This document shows positions 10,290 to 20,950 of a stretch of DNA of 64,000 nt, in pieces; positions within the stretch are counted from its first letter, which is position 1, and every line of letters begins with the position of its first letter. The stretch comes from Dromiciops gliroides (Eukaryota > Chordata > Mammalia > Microbiotheria > Microbiotheriidae): NCBI RefSeq assembly GCF_019393635.1, contig NC_057863.1, forward strand, positions 627,629,791-627,693,790, given 5' to 3'. Under the pieces are notes generated by a model. That model saw nothing but the letters and a program-made list of their open reading frames with translations, was not told the origin of the DNA and ran no database searches. The position numbers were made by a program, and so were the translations under genes.

Positions 10290-10618
10290 TTTTGTCCAGT
10301 GGCTACATGCCTTCCCTGGGGTCAACAGTGAGTCTTTGCAGGAAAGGAGGGACCAGTAATAGCAGAAAGACGAAGTTCATTTCCCCCATACTTTCTCATC
10401 TAGAGACACCTACTGCTATAGAGCGTGCTAAGTACCATAATTCTTTTCTCTCCAAAGCAACTATAGGAAATCCCTTCCAAGGTACCAGAGAACTGAGGAG
10501 TGGAGATAAACTCCTGGGATCCCCAAAGAGTGTACAACTGGTGTTAAAATCATGAGGCACCATGGATGGCCATGATCTCCTTGGAACCTCGCTGCTGGGT
10601 GGAGTTTGTGCCATAGAA
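10290..10618. other. Unassigned intergenic sequence
   Basis: No recognised repeat. The short open frames on both strands overlap each other and carry no known motif. Confidence 0.45.
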
Positions 10619-10619
10619 A

Positions 10620-10738
10620 GCATTCTTCCCCCATTTTACAGATAAGGAAACTGAGGGGCAGAGGGGTTAGGTAACCTACCCAGTGTTACAAGGCTAGTGA
10701 ATTTCTACGGTTGGAGTCAAACTACACACTCTGTTGGG
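10620..10738 (-). repeat. MIR fragment
   Basis: Antisense MIR with 'TTTTACAGATAAGGAAACTG' and the worn core 'GTTAGGTAACCTACCCAGTG'. Confidence 0.75.
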
Positions 10739-10859
10739 TTCCTCTCAAATGAAATGATGAAGAAAATAATAATAATCACCTGAAAATGTCAGAAAGGCAA
10801 TTCATTTTGAGTGTCATTTTACCTTTTAAAATGCCTTTCCTTCTCTGGATAATCACTGA

Positions 10860-11115
10860 ATGGGTATTATCCCAGACAAACTGAGATTTTGCACAAGGCC
10901 AAGGTCTCCACTGCATCTGGGGGCATTGGCAGATGTTCTGACCTGTTTCTTCCTCCTGGACTCCAGTGACCCAAGGGGAGAGAATGAGGCTGGTGACTTT
11001 GCACAGCTCTGCCTCCCTCAAATCCAATTCACTTGCAAGCCAAGACATCACCCTCCCGATGTCATTGCTTCTCTTCAGGATGAAAGACGAAAAACAACAG
11101 ACCTTCCATCTATGC
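10860..11115 (-). repeat. Unassigned interspersed repeat X
   Basis: Contains 'TCCTGGACTCCAGTGACC', 'GACTTTGCACAGCTCTGCCT' and 'CAAATCCAATTCACTTGCAA'. The complements of these appear at 31.5 kb, and the same strand recurs at 43.93-44.03 kb. I did not assign a family name. Confidence 0.65.
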
Positions 11116-11139
11116 TGTATCAGTCTTTTATATGTTGTC

Positions 11140-11640
11140 GCTCCCATTAGACTGGGAGCTCCTTGAAGGCAGGGAGTGGTTTTGCCTTTCTCTGTAACCC
11201 CAGCACTTAGCACACTGTAAGTAATTGCTTAATAAATGCTCATAGACTGACTAACCAATAGCAAATGGACCTGTGTGGGACTTTATAGACTGATTCCCCA
11301 TTATTGCTACTCACAGACGCTACCTTCCAAGCCAAACTAGCCTCCGTGAATGACCTTCCATTTCTTGCATCCATGCCTTTGTCCACCTGCCTCTCTTTGC
11401 CCTATCCCACCCGCCAACCCCACCACACCTGTCCAGCTCTGCCTCATGGGAATCCTTACCTCCCTTCAAGCCCCAGCTCAGATGGCTGCCTCCTTCCTAT
11501 ACCTGGCTTTTCCTGATCCTCCCACTTCCTCTTCCCCGCCTTCCAACCAAAAATACTTTAGCTTTCCTTTGTATAGATTTTGTATGAATTTATCTGAGTT
11601 CACTTTGCTTTCCCCCAGTAGTAGTCATTGTTGATCATCA
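11140..11640 (+). repeat. L2 3' ends, two pieces
   Basis: A terminal piece (11,140-11,260) shows 'TTAGACTGGGAGCTCCTTGA', 'CCCAGCACTTAGCACACTGT' and 'GCTTAATAAATGCTCATAGA'. A more internal, protein-proximal 3' piece (about 11,290-11,640) follows, with 'CCCTTCAAGCCCCAGCTCAG'. Confidence 0.75.
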
Positions 11641-11930
11641 ATTAACATTAACAAAGCACCTACTATGTGTCAAATGCTCCCAGTCTAAAATTTTGTCTCT
11701 GTAGCTGTGCCTCCCAGCCCATATGCAGAGAAGGGGCCGCTGTGCATTGGGAGGGGAGTTTCCTCACCTGGGAGTTCCCTATTCCAATGAGATCATACAT
11801 GTACAGGCCCAGTGCCCTATCCTTATCCCCAAGGACTAGCCCAGTCCCTAGCACATAATAGGCACTTGAATGAATGAATAATAAGCATTTATTAAGCACT
11901 TACTATGCACCAGGCATTGTGCTCTTGAAA
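11640..11930. repeat. Fragments of older repeats
   Basis: Short pieces of the 'ACCTACTATGTG' repeat (about 11,650 and 11,880-11,925), a plus-strand alternative-tail SINE end near 11,735-11,800 ('GGGAGTTCCCTATTCCAATG') and an L2 tip near 11,830. Confidence 0.55.
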
Positions 11931-11989
11931 TTGAATAATGAAACAGACTTCCCAAAAGCATCACCACCCTTCTGATTCTCATTCCCGAG

Positions 11990-12640
11990 GCACCCGTGGT
12001 GCCAGTCCCTTCACTTTTCATGCCTGTAATTAGAAATAATCTCCTTAGGAAAACAGGAATCCTGTTGTCTTGGCCTCACTGGGCGAAGTCTGTTCTAAGG
12101 CCCTGCGCCTCACTTTCCAGCATTAAACAAAGTCGAGGGTTCATGTGCCACCCCGGGCCTATCTGTGAGAAAGAGCAGGCTAATCCAAAGCCTTTTTTTT
12201 TTCCTCTCTGGGGAACAAAGGAGCAGCCATCCCCCAGGTCCAGCCCAACCTGAAAGACCAGATTTGCTAATTAGAAGTCAGGCGGGAGGTCCCCTCACCC
12301 TCCCTCAGCTAGCTCCTGATTTTAACCTCTTCCTACCCTCCAATCCTGAGGGCTGCTAACCTGCAGTGCATGGCAAAAGATGGTTTGATTCCATTAAAAA
12401 AACAACAACAACCCAAACCCTAAATGCTTTCTCCCCACCCATCCCCCACTTTGGCTTTCAGAACGCTGACCTGTTTCCAGGAACAAGCTGGTGAGGCCCT
12501 CCTTCATGTATAAGAAGCAAAGCTACTGCAAAGTGTCTCTAACAAGGAAAACATGGAAGATAGCAACAAGTCTCGATTCAGTGCCACTTGAAGTTCCTTT
12601 GAGTCTGTGTACCTTTTGCTAGATATACAGGGATATTTAA
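11990..12640. promoter_or_regulatory. Repeat-free block, candidate conserved element
   Basis: About 650 bp with no recognisable repeat and moderate GC. It contains a homeodomain-like TTGCTAATTAG near 12,264 and a GAACGCTGACCTG segment near 12,461. No exon is supported. Regulatory function is inferred only from the lack of repeats. Confidence 0.3.
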
Positions 12641-12875
12641 GCAGAGAGATTTTTTTTCATTTTTATTATTAAGAAGATAAACATTAACATTTTCTTATAC
12701 AAAGAACTGAAAAAGAGGATTGCATTTGAAACTTTTATATGAAATTCAACTCTATTATATTAAGCTTGGTTGGTTGGTTGTTTTTTTCCAGTGTATATTA
12801 TATCTCACATGGTGGTTTCAACATTGCCCTGCTAATCTCTGTTCTCCTCAGAAGTTCATTCTGTTTTTTTCTTTT
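12640..12875. other. Unassigned AT-rich sequence
   Basis: AT-rich sequence that leads into an L1 3' end. Nothing recognised. Confidence 0.4.
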
Positions 12876-12879
12876 AAAA

Positions 12880-13432
12880 GAAAATTATTGATGTCTTAAA
12901 AAAAACCTTTATAGTGAAGTGAGCAGAACCAAGAGAACATTGTGCACAGAGACGTCAATATTGTTTGATGAAGAACCGTGAAAGACTTAACTATCCTCAA
13001 CAATACAATGATCCAAGACAATCCCAAAGGACTATTGATGAAACATACTATCCACCTCCAAAGAAAGAACTGATATTGGTGGAACGCAGACTGAAGCAGG
13101 CTATTTTTCACTTTCTTTCATTGTTTTCTTTTATTCAAGTTTTCTTATACAAAATGACTAATATGGTAATGTTTTTTTGTTTTTTGGTGGGGCAATGGGG
13201 GTTAAGTGACTTGCCCAGGGTCACACAGCTAGTAAGTGCCAAGTGTCTGAGGCCGGATTTGAACTCAGGTACTCCTGAATCCAGGGCCGGTGCTTTATCC
13301 ACTGTGCCATCTAGCTGCCCCAGTATGGTAATGTTTTAACATAATTGTACATGTATAACCTATATCTGATTGCTTGCCACCTCAGGGAGGGGAGAGGGGA
13401 GGGAGGAAAGCAGGGATAAAAATTGGAACTCA
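12880..13432 (+). repeat. Marsupial L1 3' UTR, split by a SINE
   Basis: Plus-strand copy with 'AAGTGAGCAGAACCAAGAGA', 'CAATACAATGATCCAAGACA' and 'TGTACATGTATAACCTATAT', followed by a G-rich stretch. A SINE interrupts it at 13,176-13,323. Its complement occurs at 17.5 kb. Confidence 0.85.
13176..13323 (-). repeat. tRNA-derived CORE-SINE nested in L1
   Basis: Minus-strand copy with TSD TATGGTAATGTTTT at 13,162-13,175 and 13,324-13,337. Confidence 0.95.
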
Positions 13433-13580
13433 AGGGGCATCTAGGTGGCACAGTGGATAGAGCTCCAGCTCTGGATTCAGGAGGACCTGAGTTCAAATCC
13501 AGCCTCAGACCCTTGACACTTACTAGCTGTGTGACCCTGGGCAAGTCACTTAACCCTCATTGCCCTGCAAAATATATATT
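13433..13580 (+). repeat. tRNA-derived CORE-SINE
   Basis: B-subtype copy ('GGATTCAGG', 'CATTGCCCTGCAAAA') at the 3' end of the L1 fragment, with an AT-rich tail. Confidence 0.92.
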
Positions 13581-13629
13581 GATGTCTATTGTTTCTTGTA
13601 TTTTATTAAGTGCATTTTAAAATGAAATT

Positions 13630-13905
13630 TTGATGTTATTTTCTTTTTCTTCTATTTTTTGGCATTACTCTTACTATCTCCTCGCAGTAACTCTTCCCTA
13701 CCCCTCCAAAAACCCCGAAGAAACTTCTTTATAACATCAGTTATAGTCAAGCCAGACAAATCCATACGTTGGTTATATCTGAGCATCCCTCTCTTATTCT
13801 GCATCCCTAGATTATCACCTCTCTTCCAAGAGGTGAGAAGCAAGACTCATCATTGATCTATAGGACCCGTGACTGGTCATTTATTGATCTTAGGAGAGGA
13901 ACGTC
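13630..13905 (-). repeat. L1 3' UTR-like repeat, second type
   Basis: The string 'AGTCAAGCCAGACAAATCC', followed by 'TGCATCCCTAGATTATCACC' and 'AGAGGTGAGAAGCAAGACTC', resembles another marsupial L1 3' UTR on the minus strand. Assignment is from memory. Confidence 0.5.
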
Positions 13906-13989
13906 TAGAAAGAACAATCCACTACATCCAGAGGCATCCCATTACGCCTTGCAGCACCTCTGATGGATCAATGATGGATATGTAGATAG

Positions 13990-14120
13990 ATAAGATTAGA
14001 TTAGATTGTGAGCTCCTTGAGGGCAGGGACTGTAAAAGACAGTCCCTTAGCTTTTTCTTTGTATCCCCAGTGCTTAGCACAGTACCCGACATATATTAGG
14101 CACTTAATAGACAGAGCATA
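13990..14120 (+). repeat. L2 3' end
   Basis: 'GATTGTGAGCTCCTTGAGGG', 'CCCAGTGCTTAGCACAGTAC' and 'TTAGGCACTTAATAG': the terminal L2 signature. Confidence 0.85.
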
Positions 14121-14191
14121 TATTAATTGTTTAATATATGCCAGATACAAATACAAGTAAGCAAGAAGGCCCTCAAAGAGCTTATATTCTG

Positions 14192-14349
14192 GGGCAATTG
14201 GGTTGGCACAGTGGATAAAGTACTGGCCCTGGATTCAGGAGGACCTGAGTTCAAATCTGGCCTCAGACACTTGACATTTACTAGCTATGTGACTCTGGGC
14301 AAGTCACTTAACCCTCATTGCCCCGCCAAAAACAAAACAAAACAAAACA
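14192..14349 (+). repeat. tRNA-derived CORE-SINE
   Basis: B-subtype copy with an (AAAAC)n tail. It lies in an older 'tgccaggcac' repeat; 'AAAGAGCTTATATTCT' before it and 'AAAGAGCTTTATTCT' after it are the imperfect TSD. Confidence 0.9.
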
Positions 14350-14640
14350 AAAAAAAGAGCTTTATTCTAATGGGAGAATAAAGAGGAGGATTAAAAGGGG
14401 GACATAGCCATTGCAGCATGACATGGTGATGACCATGAGGTGAGATGGAGGCTGGAATCCCAGCCAGCCAATCAGAGTGCAGGGTGGTTCCAGGGGGCAG
14501 AGTCCAAGGTTTTGATGCAGCAGACATGGAAGAGAAGACCAGAGGAGAGAAAGCATGGGACTAAATCTGCTGCTTTGTTCCACTCATGTTCCTAACTTGC
14601 TTTTCCTGGCCCAAACATCATCACCCTAGAACCTGTTTAT
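14350..14640. other. Older repeat remainder and unassigned sequence
   Basis: Continuation of the repeat split by the SINE ('TTCTAATGGGAGAATAAAGA'), then unassigned sequence without a supported exon. Confidence 0.4.
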
Positions 14641-14875
14641 AGAGTACTTTAAGGTTCACAAAGCACTTTACATATGTTACTTCATTTTAGTCTCTCACAA
14701 CAACCCTAGGAGTTAAGTTTTATTATTACTGTACCTCTTTTATAAATGAGAAAACTGAGGCAGAAAGAGGTTAATTGACTTTTCCAGTAAGTAATACACA
14801 GCTACTAAGTATCTGAGGTCAAATTTGAACTCAGATCCCGAGCCCAGTGCTCTATTCACTAGGATATCTCACTGC
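14640..14875 (-). repeat. MIR, nearly full length
   Basis: Antisense MIR: 'AAAGCACTTTACATATGTTA', 'CTCACAACAACCCTAGGAG', 'AATGAGAAAACTGAGGCAGA' and a worn core and head. Confidence 0.82.
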
Positions 14876-15089
14876 CTAATTCTCCTCATTCATCTTCCAC
14901 ATGACAGCTCTTATTGACACTTCAACACAGATATCATCTAACCTCCCAACCCCCCCAATCCCCCCCCCCATTCTTCTCTCCCTTAGGATAAACACTCCCA
15001 TCCTCAAGTGGATCTTCATATGATACAGGCTCCAGGTCTTTAAGCCTTGCACCATTCTGCTCCGTCTCCATTAGGCCTTTTCCATCTTT

Positions 15090-15660
15090 AGTTAATAATT
15101 GATAAACATTTATTAAGTGCCTACTATGTTCCAGGCACTGTACTCAGCATTTGGCACAGGAATATGAAAAAGAAAGACAGTCCCTGCCCTCATGGAACTT
15201 ACAATCTAATGGGGAAGACAGCACACAAAAGAAAGCTGAAATAGGGGAGGCAAAGGAAGAGGAGGAAGAAGATAGTTGGCAGGGGGCATGGTGGAGTCCA
15301 GTTCAAGGAGAGCAGCTGATGGGAAATGAAGAGATGCCTGCTCTTGGAACCCTCTTTAAAGGGAGTCTTTGGTAGGAGTTTTTTGCTCTGCCTTCCAACC
15401 CTCCAATCAGAGGGGCAGAGAGTGCTGGGGATACTGATGAGGTATGAGTACCAAACTCATGCAGTCTCAAAAGATAATGAGTTTCCTGACAGCTTGGGAG
15501 AATCCAGTCCAAGGAGCGCAGCTGGTAAGGAGAGAAAAGATCCTTATCTGCCAGCTTCCCCTTAGTGCTCAGAATTGCACCCAGGATGGTTCTCATCTCC
15601 TTATTCCTGGAAGCTAAGCCTCTCTTGAGGCATCTCAAGATCTCAGTGGTGGTCATGACA
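15090..15660 (+). repeat. Interspersed repeat Z (tgccaggcac family)
   Basis: Begins 'TTATTAAGTGCCTACTATGT', 'CCAGGCACTGTACTCAGC', then 'AGACAGTCCCTGCCCTCATG' and 'AACTTACAATCTAATGGGG'. Related copies lie at 25.70, 28.10, 45.0, 46.0 and 59.9 kb. The right boundary is uncertain. Confidence 0.6.
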
Positions 15661-15780
15661 CCAATGACTCATATTGAACTTGCAGTCTTCTATGAACTAC
15701 AGATCTTTTTCAGACAAACTGCTATCTAACCATTATTATATTATAGTTGTGATAAAGAAATTTTTTTTTGGAAACCAAAT
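15660..15780. other. Unassigned sequence
   Basis: Nothing recognised between repeat Z and the L3/CR1 fragment. Confidence 0.4.
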
Positions 15781-16570
15781 ATAAGACTTAAATGTATCCC
15801 TATGGAATTTCTTCTCCTTTACCTTCAGCCCAATGCTCTAGCCTGCCAAGGTCCTTTTGGATAATGCTTTGTGTCATCTGCAAATTTCAGGAGCAGGGCA
15901 TCTATGCCTTTATCCAAGTGACTGAAAAAAATGTTAAATAAGCTCAAAGCCAAACATAGATCTCTGGGACACTCCACTGGAGACCTCCCTACCCATTGAC
16001 ACTGAACCATTAGCAACTTTTCTTAAAGCCAGGCTATTTTAAACATTCCAAATCCATCAATTGCTTTATTATCCAGTCCACATTTCTCCATCTTCTCCAC
16101 ATACTTTCTCTCCTCCCGCTTCCTACCCTCAGCTAGGTAATCTCGAATTTATTCTATTTATAATTTGGGCATAGTTTGAACATTGTCGCTCCCACTAGAC
16201 TGTAAGCTCCTTGAGAGAAGGGACCATATTTTTTGCCTTTCTCACCAGAACCTGGTGCAGTGTCTGGTATATAAAAGGCACCTAATTGTTGATTTTGCTG
16301 AGATCTAGGATAATTGTATCTATGGCATCCCTGAGCTATTAGTTAACTATCAATGAACAGAAATAAGGTGGGTCAGTCCTAACCTGTCCTTTTAGCCATG
16401 ATGGCTCTTTGTAATCACTGCTTCCTTTTCTGATGTTCACTCATCACCAATTATAGAATTTTTCCAGAAATAGAAGTTAAGCTCACTGGCCTATAGTTTG
16501 CTATTTTCTTTCCTTTTTTGAAATTCAGGACACTTGGCTTTCTCCCATTCTCTATAATCTCACTTTTAAA
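15780..16570 (-). repeat. L3/CR1-type LINE fragment, reverse transcriptase
   Basis: Old LINE on the minus strand. At 15,825-16,016 it still encodes the reverse-transcriptase palm block 'LFNIFFSHLDKGIDALLLKF' followed by ADDTK, so the catalytic FADD (family YADD/FADD box) is visible. The flanking DNA 'GGGACACTCCACTGGAGACC' and 'CTCACTGGCCTATAGTTTGC' matches the conserved CR1/L3 coding region. It is split at about 16,185-16,300 by an L2 3' end and has no long open frame. Confidence 0.82.
16185..16300 (+). repeat. L2 3' end nested in L3/CR1
   Basis: 'CACTAGACTGTAAGCTCCTT', then 'GAACCTGGTGCAGTGTCTGG' and 'AAAGGCACCTAATTGTTGAT'. The L3/CR1 homology resumes right after it with 'TGCTGAGATCTAGGATAA'. 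Confidence 0.75.
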
Positions 16571-16574
16571 AATA

Positions 16575-17065
16575 ACATTTACTTAAATATTTTCATTGCT
16601 CTTTTTGGTTTTTACAACAATCACCTTCATTTTCACATATACCCCTCTCTCCCTCCCCTGCCTAGGGGTCCCGGTTGATAAAGGATAAAAAAGGAAAGAG
16701 AAAAGAACCAATTCTGCAAAACCAACCAACACATCAACCTCATGTGAAGCCATATGCAATATTGTATGCCCATTGTCCCATCCCTCTCCAAAGAAGGGAA
16801 AGAGGCAAATTTCTTCTGCTCCTGGAGCAGCTAGGTGGCACAGTGGATAGAGCACAGGCCCTGGAGTCAGGAAGACCTGAGTTCAAACCTGGTCTCAGAC
16901 ACTTGACACTTACTAGCTGTGTGACCCTGGGCAAGTCAGTTAACCCTAACTGCCTCACCCCCCCCCAAAAAAAATTTCTTCTGCTCCTCATCTTCAGGAC
17001 TGAAGGTGACCCAGCTATGACATCACCTACTTCTTTAAGTAACTGAAGATGAACTTCATTTGGAC
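16575..17065 (-). repeat. L1 3' UTR-like repeat, split by a SINE
   Basis: Contains 'AACCAACCAACACATCAACC', 'TATGCAATATTGTATGCCCA' and 'CTCTCCAAAGAAGGGAAAGA'. It resumes after the SINE. A relative lies at 57.82-58.27 kb. Confidence 0.55.
16824..16971 (+). repeat. tRNA-derived CORE-SINE with 17-bp TSD
   Basis: Plus-strand copy with a C-run before the tail. The perfect TSD AAATTTCTTCTGCTCCT lies at 16,807-16,823 and 16,972-16,988. Confidence 0.96.
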
Positions 17066-17069
17066 CAGC

Positions 17070-17475
17070 TGCTCAGGCAGCCTTGGATAGCGCCTTGGAT
17101 AGAGTGCTAGACCAGAAATCAGGAAGTGTTCAAAACACATCCTCGGACACTAGTTGTGTGATCCTAGGCAAGACACTCCACCTCTTCCTCAGCTTTCTCA
17201 ACTGTAAAATGGAAATGATAACAGTACATACCTACCAAGATTGTTGTTGGGATTTTTGTTTGGTTTGTGGTTGGCAATCAGGGTTAAGTGACTTGCCCAG
17301 GGTCACGTGGCTAGCATCTGACACTGAATTTGAACCCAGGTCCTCCTGACTCCAGGGCCAGTGCTCTATCCACCTAGCTGCCCCCTAGGATTGTTGTAAG
17401 AACCAAATGAGATCATGTTTATTAAGTGCTTAGAATTGAGCCTGGAACATAGTAGGTGATTAATACATGCTTATT
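17070..17475 (+). repeat. MIR-type SINE split by a younger SINE
   Basis: Plus-strand MIR with core 'TGTGTGATCCTAGGCAAGAC' and 'CAACTGTAAAATGGAAATGA'. It is broken at about 17,250 and resumes at about 17,386 with 'AGGATTGTTGTAAGAACCAA' and 'AGTAGGTGATTAATACATGC'. Confidence 0.82.
17250..17385 (-). repeat. tRNA-derived CORE-SINE nested in MIR
   Basis: Minus-strand copy slightly shortened in its core and head. GATTGTTGT on both sides is the likely TSD. Confidence 0.88.
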
Positions 17476-17479
17476 TTTT

Positions 17480-17920
17480 TTCTCTTTTTAAATTGTTTTC
17501 CAATTACATGTAAAGATAGTTTTCAACATTCGTTTTGGTAAGATTTTGATCCCATATTTTTCTCCTTCCCTCCCTTCCATCCCCTCTCCTGAAGCCAGCA
17601 AGCAATCTAATATAGGTTATCCATCACAATCATGTTAAACATATTTCCACATTAGTCATTTGTGAGAAAAGCATCAGAACAAAAGGGGAAAAAGCACAAA
17701 GAAACAACAACAACAACAACAAAAGTGAAAAAAGTATGCTTCAACTTGCATTCAGATTCCATAGTTCTTTTTCTGGATGTGGAGAGCATTTTCCTTCATG
17801 ATTCTTTTGGGCATTGTCTTGGATCCTTGCATTGCTGAGAAGAGCTAAGTCTCCAACAGTTGATCATCACACAATGTTGTTGATACTGTGTATGATGTTC
17901 TCTTAGTTCTGCATGCTTCT
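17480..17920 (-). repeat. Marsupial L1 3' UTR
   Basis: Starts with the complement of the L1 3' end ('CCAATTACATGTAAAGATAG') and runs through 'TAGGTTATCCATCACAATCA', 'AGCATTTTCCTTCATGATTC' and 'TTGATCATCACACAATGTTG'. Same family as 12.9 kb, opposite strand. Confidence 0.88.
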
Positions 17921-18239
17921 TCTCTTGCAATTCCCTTGCATTTGAATTCACTGGGGAAGCTAGGGGCTTTCTTATGATCTTCTTTCTTATCTTGGGCAAT
18001 GGCTCTTTGTTAGCCATCATTGGTATGTTATTTCTAGTGCAATGGTCTTTCCCCTGGGTGGAGAAAAATGAAAGAAAATTAGAAGTAGGCCGGGTATGAG
18101 GATAGAACCATTAAAGTTATCCGACTCAGTTGGCAAAAAAAACCCATTTACTTTGCAGCTGTCAGTTATTAGCTTTAGGAAATTAAAATTTAATAAATTA
18201 TGTTTCAGCATAAAAATGTTGTAGAAATTCAAGGAATTT

Positions 18240-18430
18240 GGAGGATAAAATGGTCTGGTACCTTAGATATCATTTAGTTCAACTCCCTTACCTTACAAAT
18301 GATGAATGTGAGGCCCAGAGAGGTTGTGATATATCAAAGGTCACACAGCTGGAAGTCAGTTACAGAACTGGAATACTGGTCTACCAACCAGCAGTCCAGT
18401 GTTCTTGTGGCTGATTCTAAATCTATATAA
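18240..18430 (-). repeat. MIR-type SINE
   Basis: Antisense copy with 'GGCCCAGAGAGGTTGTGATA', 'AGGTCACACAGCTGGAAGTC' and a worn head. Confidence 0.75.
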
Positions 18431-18439
18431 AATATCTAC

Positions 18440-19140
18440 ATTATTCATAGTAATGAGTGACCGGATGGAGTGTGTCTTATGAGATGAGAATACAGTCAGG
18501 AGGACCAGAAGTCATAAATCTTGTACTTTATCAATTTCTGGAACTGACAAGTTAACTTCAGATGACACATTTAACCTCTTCATGCCTGAGATTCTCTAGA
18601 AGCAACATGAATAATTGCTAACAAAGGCTTTGTACCTTTTGGGCAAAGCTTTCAAGTTCTCATACTAAAATTCCACAAATCATGGATATAGGTTTCTTTC
18701 TTCCCTGCCATAATTCTTTATTTCCCTTTTCTAAAATTTCTCAACTTCAAGAGCAAATGTCACAATAAAAAATTGACAACTCTTTCCAAAAGTTCTGTTT
18801 TAGAATGGTGGCTAAGTAGTGATTGGTTTGACAGTGAATGCTGACAACCATTTCACCAGGGGCACAACCAAGGTGGGGTGACTAGGGCTTTGGACTAGGA
18901 TGTCAAAATTTAGAGCCTGGGATATACAGACTCTCCTTGAGCTCCCCTTTCCCTCTGACCTTAATGCTACCCTCCTCCCCTACCCCGAATAACAAAGTTC
19001 TCAGTTACAACTCTGCATTTCCCCAACTGAATGCAGGCTTTTGTCTGACAGAATGTCTTAGTTTTAACTTAATAACACGGCTTTGCAGCCAGGAGGTTTT
19101 TTCATCCTTAATTACCTACTAAACATCCTTTTACTTCAAC
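18440..19140. other. Unassigned, mostly repeat-free sequence
   Basis: No exon and no clear repeat. Moderate GC with pyrimidine-rich runs near 18,940-18,990. Confidence 0.4.
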
Positions 19141-19249
19141 AAATGTTTATTAAGTGTTTATTGTAGAGTCCTCCAATAAAGACCTCTCTACTCCAATGGC
19201 TCATCTCAGTACAGAGGTGAGTTTGGGTTCTCAAAGTCAATGCCAACAG

Positions 19250-19370
19250 AAGACTTCAATCCCAAATTCCTTAAAGACAGGAACTGAGTCATTGTGTTTT
19301 TCATCTCTGTATCCTTAGCTCCTAACATAGCACCCTTCACATGTGGGTGCTTAAAAATGGCCAGTGAATA
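19250..19370 (+). repeat. L2 3' end
   Basis: 'TTCCTTAAAGACAGGAACTG', 'TCTCTGTATCCTTAGCTCCT' and 'GTGGGTGCTTAAAAATGGCC': a worn L2 terminus. Confidence 0.65.
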
Positions 19371-19414
19371 GAAGAGAAGTTTTGGAATATGTAAGCAGCC
19401 AGGGTTTTATAGAG

Positions 19415-19705
19415 GACTAGCGAGGCAGCAGGACTATAGTGAGTAGAACACTAAATGTGGAGTTAGAAAGACCTAAATTCAAATCCTGCTTCAGACACTT
19501 AACTAGCTATAAGACCCTGGACAGATTATTTAACTTCTCTCACCCTCAGTTTCCCCATCTATAAAATGGGGATAATAAGAGCCCTACCCCCCAGAATCAA
19601 ATGAGATCACATATGTAAAACACTTTGAAAATCTTAAAGTTAACTTTATATAATATATAAAATTATATAATATATATAATTATACATAATAAAAGTTAAC
19701 TATTA
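19415..19705 (+). repeat. MIR-type SINE, long form
   Basis: Plus-strand MIR with 'CAAATCCTGCTTCAGACACT', 'CATCTATAAAATGGGGATAA' and an AT-rich tail. Confidence 0.82.
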
Positions 19706-19709
19706 TTCT

Positions 19710-20050
19710 TTTTAGAGACCACTGCCATAAATAGCAGTGTTTGTACCTGGAGTAAGTGGGATAAAATACAAGCTCATTTCAGTTGAGGGGCAGGATGAGA
19801 CAACTGGAGAGGCCATTTCTCCAGTCTGGTCTCAGGTGTTCACCTTAATTACAAGGAGGGATAGATAGCAGTGGGAACCATCATTTGAAAGTTTCCTCTT
19901 TTAACTATTTTGGTTAAGTAGTTGCTAAACTCTATTTTTTTTTCCTATCCTGCTGAAAGTCTGAAAGTGCTGTCAGCACCCTCTAAATTTCAGTGCCCTG
20001 AAGCAAAGCACCAATCACCTGCCCCAGTTACAGTCTGCCTGGGGCAAATC
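19710..20050. other. Unassigned intergenic sequence
   Basis: No repeat or gene recognised. Confidence 0.45.
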
Positions 20051-20089
20051 ATCTGTTTGTAATCTGGGAAGCAGTCAGAGGGTTAGCCA

Positions 20090-20500
20090 CAGAGGGATGC
20101 ACATTTGGGACCACAAAAGTGGGGAGGCTGCAACATGCATTTGTAGTGAGAGTAGGAGATGCCTCTTCCTGTGGGACTGCTGTAAGGGTGCACAGAGCAC
20201 TGTTCAAGGCACGGTTCCCATGGATCTGGGATCTCATTGATGTGAACATTTTTTCCAGTGATACAGATTGCAACTCTCCTGTGTCCACCCATCCTGTATG
20301 ATTCTTGTCTGTGTCCTCCCATCAGTTGGTCCCACAGAGTCTGTCCAGTGTGTGCTGGGCACTTTCCCAGCTTCCCCTGGACATCCCAAAGATGCCAGAT
20401 GGACACACAGGTTGTCCACTGTTTCTCTCTCATTCTCAGCAAAGAGCAGCCTGTCTTCTTCTTTGATGACGCATTTTTTCCCATGCCACCCTTAGCTCTT
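20090..20500 (+). repeat. Unassigned interspersed repeat Y
   Basis: A second, diverged copy lies at 32,095-32,310 in the same orientation. Shared landmarks are 'ATGGATCTG', 'AATACAGA' or 'GATACAGATTGCAAC', 'TCTTCCCATTAAGTTAGCCA' (here TCCTCCCATCAGTTGGTCCC) and 'ACACACAGGTTG'. The 133-residue minus-strand frame over it is not conserved between copies. Confidence 0.5.
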
Positions 20501-20935
20501 ATTTCTTTTTCATGTTTCCTTCTGTGTTATGTGTGATTGCCAGGCTGCATCTACTATGCACCTTTCCTTGACCCTTCAAGGGATTCTCTGAGGATTTCCT
20601 ATTCTTCAGAGGCTTTCATGTTGCCTAATGTGCAGCCTCCCCCTTCACTTGTACCACTTAATCTTTCGTGTTATCCCTTAAATTGTTGGCCTCACGGTAT
20701 TGTTAGAACAGAGACACACCCCAAACCACTGCTGTCTTGACTTCCTTTCCAGCCCTATCCAGACAAAAGATCAGAGTAACAGGCATAAGATTCTAAATTT
20801 CCTGCATATGATGTCCCTTTCATAGTTCTCTCTGCTTTATTAGGCCTCCCATTTCCAAATCTACCAAAATCTGTATTTTATATTTTATCCTAGAAGCTAT
20901 AGGCAATCGTGGAAGCTTCTTGGGCAAGGGAGTGA
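20500..20935. other. Unassigned; end part like repeat Z
   Basis: Nothing recognised up to about 20,875. Then 'TTTATCCTAGAAGCTATAGG' to 'GGGAGTGACAGACCTGG' resembles the 3' part of repeat Z seen near 46,940. Confidence 0.4.
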
Positions 20936-20950
20936 CAGACCTGGTTTTTT

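Noticed and set aside
10776-11213. 145-residue minus-strand open frame
   Set aside because: Overlaps repeat X and the start of an L2 end. Other copies of repeat X do not keep the frame.
13176-13323. Many similar 60-90-residue frames with 'RQLGLSDLPRVTQLVSVKCL' or 'VDRAPALESGGPEFKS' across the window
   Set aside because: These are the two strands of the CORE-SINE translated; they are repeats, not a gene family.
20083-20484. 133-residue minus-strand open frame
   Set aside because: Overlaps repeat Y; the second copy at 32.1 kb does not preserve it.
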